Of a stretch of 5,206 nt of DNA, positions 1 to 5,206 are shown piece after piece. The notes beneath the pieces were generated by a model. It had not been told where the DNA came from, searched no databases, and saw only the letters and a list, made by a program, of their open reading frames with translations. Positions within the stretch are counted from its first letter, which is position 1. Each line of letters opens with the position of its first letter. This DNA comes from an uncultured Eubacteriales bacterium (lineage in GTDB: Bacteria; Bacillota; Clostridia; Oscillospirales; Oscillospiraceae): contig URPI01000153.1 in NCBI GenBank assembly GCA_900549705.1, forward strand, positions 1 through 5,206, in the 5' to 3' direction. A program made the position numbers and the translations under genes.

Positions 1-85
1 CGGTTCCGAAGTGCCGATTGACAAAAAATCCAGCTTCCCCCCGGGGGAAGCCAAGGGGTAGCAGCCGGGAGCTGACCCCATTCAA
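1..85. repeat. Left copy of an imperfect terminal inverted repeat
   Basis: This stretch matches the reverse complement of 5126-5206. The outer tip CGGTTCCGAAGTGCCG (1-16) equals the complement of 5190-5205. After a divergent stretch (17-30), the block 31-55 is identical over 25 bases to the complement of 5155-5179 and contains the GCTTCCCC/GGGGAAGC palindrome. Similarity then drops to about two thirds through 85 but still includes GGAGCTGA and ATTCAA in register. Weak similarity may continue to about 101. The window starts one base inside the tip, so the real repeat may extend further outward. No coding potential was recognised here. Confidence 0.85.
23..51 (-). terminator. Predicted intrinsic terminator downstream of the flippase gene
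   Basis: Read on the minus strand, a 9-base-pair palindrome (GCTTCCCCC and GGGGGAAGC around one base, 33-51) is followed after four bases by TTTTTT (23-28). In RNA the innermost pairs would open into a small loop, leaving a strong GC stem and a U-run, the Rho-independent pattern. It lies about 130 bases past the flippase stop, in the correct orientation to end the operon. The hairpin belongs to the left copy of the terminal repeat. The right copy has the same stem but no T-run on either strand. Confidence 0.6.
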
Positions 86-111
86 CATTCCGCTCAGTTC
101 CATCCGCCAGC

Positions 112-132
112 GGGTCGCCAAGTTGGCGACCC
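112..132. repeat. Hairpin-forming inverted repeat downstream of the operon
   Basis: GGGTCGCCA (112-120) and TGGCGACCC (124-132) form a perfect 9-base-pair stem with a 3-base loop. On the minus strand it follows GTAGG and lies about 50 bases beyond the flippase stop. There is no T-run after it, so it is not a canonical terminator, though it could protect the 3' end of the transcript. From memory, its form (GTAGGGG, hairpin, CCCGC) resembles short dispersed intergenic repeats of Clostridia; that is not verified here. Confidence 0.6.
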
Positions 133-183
133 CTACAAACTCAGAGGTTTTTGGCGCTTTCCATCATCCTGCAAAAAAAGAAA

Positions 184-1563
184 TCACATCAGACCCTTCC
201 GTTGGCGGATTCTCTTTAGCTCCCATAGGCCGATGGCTGCGCCCAGCCCCCAGCGAAGAAGCCAGACATCCTTCAGCACATAAAACAGCACAAAGACAAC
301 CGCCAGCGCCGCAGTGCATTTCAGTCCCGGCAGGGGCGGGAAGGGATAATCCTTCTTCCCCAGGACGCATCTGGTATACCACTCGTGCATCGCAAGCTGA
401 ATCACCCTTGCCAGCAGCGTTGCCAGCGCCGCGCCGGTCATGCCCATGGCGCGAATCAGCACATAGTTCAGCACCAGATTCACCAGCGCCGCCGCCACGG
501 TTGAAGCCGCAACCACCGTGGTCTTCTTCCGCAGAATTTCAAAATTCACCGGGAAGGTACACAGCATATTGACGAAATAACTGACCACAAAAATCGGAAT
601 CAGCTCTGCGCCCTTCCAGAAGCTTTTGTCCGCATAGATGCAGAAAACTTCCCGCACCAGCAGGATAAAACCGGCGCAAAGCACCGTGTACAGCTCCAAA
701 AAGTGGCTGGCGCGGCTGCGCACCGCTTCTTCCCTGCCCTGCTTCATATCATCGTAAAAGAAGGGAACCCAGCTGCTGTTCAGGGCAGTAAAGATGGTGA
801 AAATAATTCCGGCCATGGTCAGCGCGTAGCTGTAAATGCCGGATGCCGAAGCCCCCGCCAGTTGCTCCAACATCAAAATATCGCTGCTGCCCAGCAGAGC
901 ATAGGCCAGGTTCTGGAAAATCAGGGGGATGCCCAGCGTCAGGCACAGCTTCCAATAGGCCGCCCGGTACAGCACCTTGCCCTTGGCAAGAATGAGCACG
1001 CTCCCCACAGCACCCACCGCAAAATAGCTGATCACGCCGCCCAGCAGCCGCCCGTAATAGCGCTGCTCCACGGGCATATTCAGCACCAGCAGCAGGGATA
1101 CGCCGAAATTTGCCACCGACATGAAGATGCTCAACAGCATATTCTTATCGGCCTTAAATTCATAGGTGAATTTGCTGCTGAGAAAATTCACGGCAAAGAT
1201 GCCAAATGCATTCATGAGAATCAGCAGCAGCGTCAGCCGCTCCATCTTTAAGAGGCCGGCAAACACCATCAAAATTCCGCCGCCCGCCAAAAAGCCCAGA
1301 ATTGACAGCACCATAATGGACGACTGATAGCCGGGCTGCTCCTGCTCCCCATACTCCTGCCGGGCATTGACAATGGTCTCGTTGGATTGCAGGGAAAGCA
1401 CAATACAGGCCATGTTGGACCAGGCGGTAAAAGATGCCAGGCTGCCATAGCCCGAGGTTCCCAACAGGCGGCTGAACAGCGGTGCGGAAATCATGGCGAT
1501 TCCCTGCAGCAGCAGAATGCTCAGAAAATTAAAAAAGGTAATGCGATTGATGTCTTTTTTCAT
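184..1563 (-). CDS. Wzx-like oligosaccharide flippase (polysaccharide biosynthesis/MOP superfamily)
   Basis: This 459-residue polytopic membrane protein is predicted to flip lipid-linked oligosaccharide from the cytoplasmic to the outer face of the membrane. I count about 12-14 hydrophobic segments, roughly at 11-31, 42-60, 82-105, 109-128, 142-161, 172-193, 205-225, 242-265, 288-308, 320-339, 347-369, 373-392, 414-430 and 432-447. The N-terminus (FFNFLSILLLQGI, then APLFSRLLGTSGYGSLASFTAWSN at 27-50) is characteristic of the polysaccharide-synthesis transporter family. SSDILMLEQLAGASASGIYSYA (226-247) is the usual central motif, and WVPFFYDDMKQG follows at 265-276. The tail is basic (KRIRQRK). 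Length matches the family. The start lies in an ATGA overlap with a modest GGAAAG 6 bases upstream, so translation probably relies on coupling. MurJ or MATE drug exporters are less likely given three neighbouring glycosyltransferases. It is the last gene before the terminator-like hairpin. Confidence 0.94.
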   Translation of the reverse strand: MKKDINRITFFNFLSILLLQGIAMISAPLFSRLLGTSGYGSLASFTAWSNMACIVLSLQSNETIVNARQEYGEQEQPGYQSSIMVLSILGFLAGGGILMVFAGLLKMERLTLLLILMNAFGIFAVNFLSSKFTYEFKADKNMLLSIFMSVANFGVSLLLVLNMPVEQRYYGRLLGGVISYFAVGAVGSVLILAKGKVLYRAAYWKLCLTLGIPLIFQNLAYALLGSSDILMLEQLAGASASGIYSYALTMAGIIFTIFTALNSSWVPFFYDDMKQGREEAVRSRASHFLELYTVLCAGFILLVREVFCIYADKSFWKGAELIPIFVVSYFVNMLCTFPVNFEILRKKTTVVAASTVAAALVNLVLNYVLIRAMGMTGAALATLLARVIQLAMHEWYTRCVLGKKDYPFPPLPGLKCTAALAVVFVLFYVLKDVWLLRWGLGAAIGLWELKRIRQRKGLM

Positions 1564-2558
1564 ATGCTTCTTTCCGGTTTTTTGAACAGGTGATACACCG
1601 CCATGGCGGGATTATACAGCCCAACGGAGGTGGCCAGAAGCTCCACCTTCTCCTTGACAGAGAAGGCATCCGTCCGAAGGAAAAAGCCCGTCTGCGCCCG
1701 CAGGTCACGCTTGCACCGGCGATACTGCGCCGCAAAGCGTTGTTTTGCCCCCTTTTCGGAGATTTCCACGGTTTGGATATTGCTGCGCAGGGTGCAGGTC
1801 AGCAGATACCGGGCATCGGGAACCAGCTCGGGAACCGTTTTTAAAATGTCCTTATACACCATTGCCGCATTTTCGGACAGGTGGAAATTCCGCTCCGATA
1901 CCGCCGAATAGGTGATGCTTCCCGACCGGCAGCGATAATGATACACCGGCTTGGGCAGCAGCACGCCGCCCCCTGCCAGCAGCACCAGCCGATAGGTGGT
2001 GGGAATGTCCTCCATCACCCTGCCCACCGGATAGCGAATCTCCCGGAACAGCTCCCGGGCGTACAGCTTATCCCAGGCAGCGGCATCCATATGATCCCAG
2101 TGGAAAATCTTCCGCACCAGAGGCACCGCCGGAAGCAGCTCCTCCTTCTCCGGGCACAGCCCCACCGTGCAGGCTCCGGTTTCGTCACTGTTGTCAAACC
2201 GGCCGGCGCAGACCAGCTTTGCCTGATATTTCTCCATGGCTGCCAGCATACTCTCGTAGGTGTCCGGCTCCAGCCAGTCGTCGCTGTCCACAAAGGCGAT
2301 ATAATCCCCCCGGGCAATGTCAATTCCCGCATTGCGGGCATCGCTCAGGCCGCCGTTCTTTTTGTGAATCACCCGCACCCGACTGTCCCGGGCGGCGTAT
2401 TCGTCGCAGATTTTGCCGCTGCCGTCCGGCGAACCGTCATCCACCAAAATGACCTCCAGGGCACTGTGGGTCTGATTCAGAATTGAATCCACGCATTGGC
2501 GCAAATACTGCTCCACTTTGTAGATGGGCACAATCACACTGATTACTGTTTGTTCCAT
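1560..2558 (-). CDS. Family 2 (GT-A fold) glycosyltransferase
   Basis: This 332-residue inverting GT2 transferase is of the type common in capsule and exopolysaccharide loci. The N-terminal GT-A domain is textbook: SVIVPIYKVEQYL (7-19), LVDDGSPDGS (38-47, with D40/D41 for the nucleotide), KNGGLSDARNAGI (67-79), and the metal-binding DXD as DSDDW (91-95). VMEDIPTTYRL (181-191) carries the Glu-Asp pair where this family places its catalytic base. YHYRCRSGSIT (206-216) is the usual C-terminal edge motif. The remaining roughly 110 residues are a less conserved helical tail with many basic residues (for example KQRFAAQYRRCKRDLR), which may contact membrane or lipid-linked acceptor; that is inference. 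The ATG immediately follows the upstream TAA, with AGAGGA 7 bases before it. The TGA overlaps the flippase ATG by 4 bases. Donor sugar and linkage cannot be read from the sequence. Confidence 0.96.
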   Translation of the reverse strand: MEQTVISVIVPIYKVEQYLRQCVDSILNQTHSALEVILVDDGSPDGSGKICDEYAARDSRVRVIHKKNGGLSDARNAGIDIARGDYIAFVDSDDWLEPDTYESMLAAMEKYQAKLVCAGRFDNSDETGACTVGLCPEKEELLPAVPLVRKIFHWDHMDAAAWDKLYARELFREIRYPVGRVMEDIPTTYRLVLLAGGGVLLPKPVYHYRCRSGSITYSAVSERNFHLSENAAMVYKDILKTVPELVPDARYLLTCTLRSNIQTVEISEKGAKQRFAAQYRRCKRDLRAQTGFFLRTDAFSVKEKVELLATSVGLYNPAMAVYHLFKKPERSI

Positions 2559-3809
2559 TTATCGTTCCTCTGCAATTACCCGGTAAATTTCCAGTAAATC
2601 CCTCATGTTCTTCTCGGGATTGTGGGTTTCCAGCGCCTGCAAGCGAGCGTTATGACCCATTTCCTCTGCCCGTTCCTGCTGGCGGAACACCTCTGTGATG
2701 TAATGCGCCAGCATATAGGGGGCGGTGGACTGGTACACATAGCCCTGCCCCGGGTGCAGCATATTGGAAACGCCGCCCACATCCGCCGCCACGCAGGGCA
2801 CGCCCAGCAGCATGGCTTCTCCCAGGGAGTTGGGGGAATTTTCAATGGTGGAGGGCAGGACGAACACATTGCAGTCTAAAAACGCCTGCTTCATCTGCTG
2901 CTCATTGAGGGCACCCAGAAAATGAATCTTGTCCCGCAGCCGGTTTTTTTCTGCCAGCCGGGCAAGGTAGCGGTGATAATAGTCCTGCCGCAGCTTCTCC
3001 GGCAGTGTGCTCTTAAAGAAGCTGTCCCCCGTTACCACAATTTCCGCATCGGGAAATTCCGCCAGAACCAGGGGCATGGCCTCCAGCAGATAATGGGTCC
3101 CCTTAAACGGGAACAGGGCGCTGGACAGAAAAATGCGGTGCTTTTTGCATCCGCTGTACCGCCACACATCCTGGTAAAATTCCTCCCGCAAGGTTTCATT
3201 GCAAAAATGATACCGCCGATGGGGGTTGATCTGACCGGTAACCGCCCGGTCAGAATCCGTCCGTCCAATCACATGACCGGCCTTTTCCAGCGCCTGGCGT
3301 TCCAGCGCACCCCGGCGGGCAAACTGCCTTTGCTGCCCCAGCAGGTTGTCCCGCTTCAAAAAGTCCCGCAGGGAATAGCGGTGACACACTGCCTCCGGAA
3401 TGCCCTCGCAGTAGTGCCGGGCGCAGGAACTGCACAGCCCCTGGATGCTGATTGCTACCCGATTCTCCCAGCCCAGCCGCTGGGCTGCATTCACCATAGC
3501 CAGGGTATGGCCGTACTCCGTCCCCCAGATGTGAATCACATCCGGCTGGAAATCCAGCAGCTGTCCATAAAACAGTTCTTCCAGTTGCTGCCGGTAGCTC
3601 TGAGGCGCACCCTCGGAAAAGAGGACATAGTCGGTTTTTTCATCCACCCGCCCCGTTTCCGTCCCACCGGGGCAGAACAGGCGCATGGAAACATCCTGCC
3701 GGGTACACAGGTCATCCAGCACATGGTCAAGCCACAGTCCCCCGCCGCCGGTTCCTCTGCACCGGCTGACGACACCGGGGGTCATGTTGCAAAGCCAAAC
3801 CAGCTTCAT
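2559..3809 (-). CDS. GT4-type glycosyltransferase with intact EX7E motif
   Basis: This 416-residue GT-B glycosyltransferase is predicted to act on the cytoplasmic side of the membrane. The N-terminal domain has a glycine-rich loop, GTGGGGLWL (19-27), where the family contacts substrate, then PDVIHIWGTEYGH (89-101). GRTDSDRA (182-189) lies near the interdomain region. The donor-binding domain shows LSSALFPFKGTHYLLEAM (228-245, with the conserved Lys236 region) and VLPSTIENSPNSLGEAM, in which E323 and E331 form a perfect EX7E pair for nucleotide-sugar binding. GVPCVAADVGG (336-346) follows. Four cysteines sit close together at 126, 129, 134 and 142. Length fits the family. The ATG shares ATGA with the upstream stop, and AAGGGGAG lies 8 bases before the ATG inside the upstream gene, so the start is well supported. 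Its TAA directly abuts the next ATG. Substrate is unknown. Confidence 0.95.
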   Translation of the reverse strand: MKLVWLCNMTPGVVSRCRGTGGGGLWLDHVLDDLCTRQDVSMRLFCPGGTETGRVDEKTDYVLFSEGAPQSYRQQLEELFYGQLLDFQPDVIHIWGTEYGHTLAMVNAAQRLGWENRVAISIQGLCSSCARHYCEGIPEAVCHRYSLRDFLKRDNLLGQQRQFARRGALERQALEKAGHVIGRTDSDRAVTGQINPHRRYHFCNETLREEFYQDVWRYSGCKKHRIFLSSALFPFKGTHYLLEAMPLVLAEFPDAEIVVTGDSFFKSTLPEKLRQDYYHRYLARLAEKNRLRDKIHFLGALNEQQMKQAFLDCNVFVLPSTIENSPNSLGEAMLLGVPCVAADVGGVSNMLHPGQGYVYQSTAPYMLAHYITEVFRQQERAEEMGHNARLQALETHNPEKNMRDLLEIYRVIAEER

Positions 3810-4966
3810 TTCTTCTTCTCCCCTTCCAGCATATCCAGCACCTTTTTTGCCTGAATCACATTGTTGCGCTGCTTCAGCACAAATTCCCGCGCCTGCATTC
3901 CCTTTTGGAACAGGGTTTCATCATCCAGCGCCAGCGTCTGCCGCAGCGCCTGGGCGATGCCCTCCGGCGTTTCATCCTGGAACAGGTACAGATGAGGCAG
4001 GTATTCCGGGGGCAGGCAGGGCAGCTTCGCCATCAACACCGGCGTGCCGGTGGACATATACTCCATGGTTTTGGAGGGGAAGGAATAGCGCACGAATTTT
4101 TCCTGGGACGACCGGGGGTTGACCAGCAGCGTGGCCTCCATTTCCTTTTCCACCGCCTGACTGGGCAGCAGAAGCCCGCCATAAACCACATTGGGGTGGC
4201 GCTGGGCAATCTGGGTCATCTCCTGGTCAAAGTCTCCCGTGCCATAAATATGCAGCTCCGTATCCGGCAAATCCGCCAGCAAGAAGCCTTCCAGCAGCCG
4301 CTCAATGCCATAGATTCGGTTGATGCTCCCGGCGTAAAGGCAAATCCGTTTGCCCCCTGTTTTCTTCCGGGCGGGGCGGCGCTGCTCCATGGCGGCATCG
4401 GCATGACCCTCCAGCACCACATAGGGCTTCCCATTGGGGTTGACCAGCTGGTTCATGGCCTCGGTCAGCAGCACATAGCCGGAGCAATGCCGGATGAGAA
4501 AGTGGGAGATGCGAAAATCCTGATCCTCCGCCAGAAACTGGGGCAAATCCGTCACGATGCCCACGCAGGGCTTGCCCCGAAGTCTGGCCGCCAGCATGGC
4601 TCCCAATCCAGCCATTTGGTTCAGGCAATCCACCACCACGGCGCTGTCTCCGTTCAACAGCCGCAGGCTTTTGAAAAATGTGCCGAACAGCAAATGCAGC
4701 CGCCGATAAGGGCCGCGGAAGCCCCACAGATAGTGATAATGGGCGTTCTCCACCGTCTCCGGCTTCAGCTTTACAATGCGTTCCGGCCTGACCGTCGATT
4801 CCGCATCCGGATAGCCAATCACATCTACCCGGGTATGGTGCGCCAGCCCTTCGATAAAAAGCCGGTTGTATTTCTGCGCCTGGAATGCCGGCTTTTGCTT
4901 GGACGAGCCATAAAGTAAAGCATAGGCTTTTTCCGACACCGAAGCCGACACATAGACAATGTTCAT
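3806..4966 (-). CDS. GT4-type (GT-B fold) glycosyltransferase, first gene of the operon
   Basis: This 386-residue protein is predicted to be a cytoplasmic or membrane-associated sugar-nucleotide-dependent transferase; donor and acceptor are not readable. The N-terminal half (about 1-195) is the acceptor-side Rossmann-like domain, opening with the strand MNIVYVSAS. The donor-side domain starts near 207 with YAGSINRIYGIERLLE (211-226), the usual 'YAGS...GI..LLE' signature. It continues through LVNPRSS (281-287) to FPSKTMEYMSTGTPV (296-310), typical of a GT4 subgroup with a PSK-x-x-EY motif. The second Glu of the canonical EX7E pair is E302, while the first position is Tyr294, so the pair is incomplete. 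Length is normal for the family and no signal peptide or membrane helix is apparent. The ATG follows GAGGA by 7 bases, and an in-frame TAA at 4988-4990 rules out a longer ATG start. Its TGA overlaps the next ATG by 4 bases. Family assignment is confident; the specific reaction is unknown. Confidence 0.93.
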   Translation of the reverse strand: MNIVYVSASVSEKAYALLYGSSKQKPAFQAQKYNRLFIEGLAHHTRVDVIGYPDAESTVRPERIVKLKPETVENAHYHYLWGFRGPYRRLHLLFGTFFKSLRLLNGDSAVVVDCLNQMAGLGAMLAARLRGKPCVGIVTDLPQFLAEDQDFRISHFLIRHCSGYVLLTEAMNQLVNPNGKPYVVLEGHADAAMEQRRPARKKTGGKRICLYAGSINRIYGIERLLEGFLLADLPDTELHIYGTGDFDQEMTQIAQRHPNVVYGGLLLPSQAVEKEMEATLLVNPRSSQEKFVRYSFPSKTMEYMSTGTPVLMAKLPCLPPEYLPHLYLFQDETPEGIAQALRQTLALDDETLFQKGMQAREFVLKQRNNVIQAKKVLDMLEGEKKK

Positions 4967-4973
4967 TTTTCTG

Positions 4974-4978
4974 TCCTC
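4974..4978 (-). promoter_or_regulatory. Ribosome binding site of the first glycosyltransferase gene
   Basis: GAGGA on the minus strand lies 7 bases before the ATG at 4964-4966. Together with the in-frame TAA at 4988-4990, it fixes the start of the first gene in the operon. Confidence 0.75.
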
Positions 4979-4998
4979 ATCATTCGTTTAATCAGCTT

Positions 4999-5027
4999 AT
5001 TTTACCATAGAACCGGAAATACTGCAA
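4999..5027 (-). promoter_or_regulatory. Predicted sigma-A-type promoter of the operon (extended -10)
   Basis: Read on the minus strand, TTGCAG (5022-5027) and TAAAAT (4999-5004) are separated by exactly 17 bases. The -10 is preceded by TG plus one base, giving TGGTAAAAT, an extended -10 form. The -10 matches consensus at 5 of 6 positions and the -35 at 3 of 6; the extended -10 would compensate for the weak -35. The site lies in an AT-rich patch that contrasts with the GC-rich coding DNA. The predicted transcription start is near 4992, leaving a leader of about 26 bases that holds the ribosome site but no riboswitch-sized structure. No clear operator is seen. Confidence 0.6.
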
Positions 5028-5125
5028 GGAATAATCCCCCATTTTCACGGTGATTGTATGAGTAAACAATTTGTAAATGGTAGAGACGCTTAGCAGTCCG
5101 TCCTCTCCTGGAACAGATGGGTACA

Positions 5126-5206
5126 TTGAATAGAATCAGCTCCTGCAACCTCCTCTTGGCTTCCCCCGGGGGGAAGCTGCCGGGATTGACGGCACTTCGG
5201 AACCGG
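5126..5206. repeat. Right copy of an imperfect terminal inverted repeat
   Basis: This is the inverted partner of positions 1-85: the tip at 5190-5205, a divergent spacer at 5180-5189, the identical 25-base block at 5155-5179, then looser similarity to 5126 (perhaps fading to about 5110). Its hairpin (5159-5177) lacks the T-run present next to the left copy, so it does not look like a terminator in either direction. It lies about 100 bases upstream of the predicted -35 box, so it bounds the operon on the promoter side. Confidence 0.85.

Noticed and set aside
2922..3854. Long antisense open frames on the plus strand, such as this 310-codon one and a 337-codon one at 3905-4918.
   Set aside because: They lie fully opposite well-recognised glycosyltransferase genes, show low-complexity His/Gln/Pro-rich composition typical of antisense frames in GC-rich DNA, and match no family I know.
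5044..5073. A second possible promoter on the minus strand, TTGTTT with GAAAAT at 17-base spacing.
   Set aside because: Both boxes are weaker (3/6 and 4/6) and there is no extended -10. The 4999-5027 site fits better.
5058..5093. An 11-codon plus-strand ORF (MSKQFVNGRDA).
   Set aside because: It is very short, has no ribosome site, and lies in the AT-rich promoter-side spacer.
5082..5106. An imperfect inverted repeat (AGAGACG with CGTCCTCT) upstream of the promoter, considered as an operator.
   Set aside because: It has a bulge, a 10-base loop and only short arms, which is expected by chance in a spacer of this size.
4992..5126. A 44-codon ORF on the minus strand (MYPSVPGEDG... to ...FYGKIS) upstream of the first glycosyltransferase, considered as a leader peptide or small protein.
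   Set aside because: The nearest purine-rich site (AGGAG) is 13 bases from the ATG, the ORF runs through the predicted -35 and -10 boxes, and its stop falls at the predicted transcription start, so it would not be on the operon transcript. I recognise no family. Conservation across relatives would change this view.

Overview
The window is visibly GC-rich, with Shine-Dalgarno sites of the GAGGA/AGGGGAG type and tightly packed genes. It looks like DNA from a Gram-positive anaerobe of the Clostridia, possibly a gut Oscillospirales- or Lachnospirales-type organism. That placement is inferred from protein style and from CCCCCGGGGG hairpin repeats of a kind I associate with such genomes; no marker gene in the window confirms it.

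Layout: one four-gene operon on the minus strand fills 184-4966 and is read right to left. In order of transcription it encodes a GT-B glycosyltransferase of the GT4 type (3806-4966), a second GT4-type glycosyltransferase with an intact EX7E motif (2559-3809), a GT-A glycosyltransferase of family 2 (1560-2558), and a polytopic Wzx-like oligosaccharide flippase (184-1563). The junctions are ATGA overlap, TAA-ATG abutment and ATGA overlap, so the four genes are almost certainly co-transcribed and translationally coupled. A plausible sigma-A-type promoter with an extended -10 lies at 4999-5027, in an AT-rich patch just before the first gene. A hairpin followed by a T-run at 23-51 is a plausible terminator beyond the last gene. 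The operon therefore looks like a complete transcription unit rather than a slice of a longer one.

Function (inference): the three transferases would add successive sugars to a lipid-linked precursor on the inner face of the membrane, and the flippase would move the product outward for a capsule, exopolysaccharide or wall glycan. No initiating phosphoglycosyltransferase, Wzy-type polymerase, chain-length regulator or sugar-nucleotide gene is present, so these must lie elsewhere or the product is a short glycan.

The most unusual feature is structural. The two ends of the window are imperfect inverted copies of one repeat (about 1-85 and 5126-5206). They share a 16-base outer tip and an identical 25-base block built around a GC-rich palindrome. 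The repeats bracket the whole operon with its promoter. They may be copies of a dispersed intergenic repeat at which the assembly broke, or they may bound a mobile or invertible glycan cassette; the window alone cannot decide. No tRNA, rRNA, CRISPR array, transposase or recombinase gene was seen.
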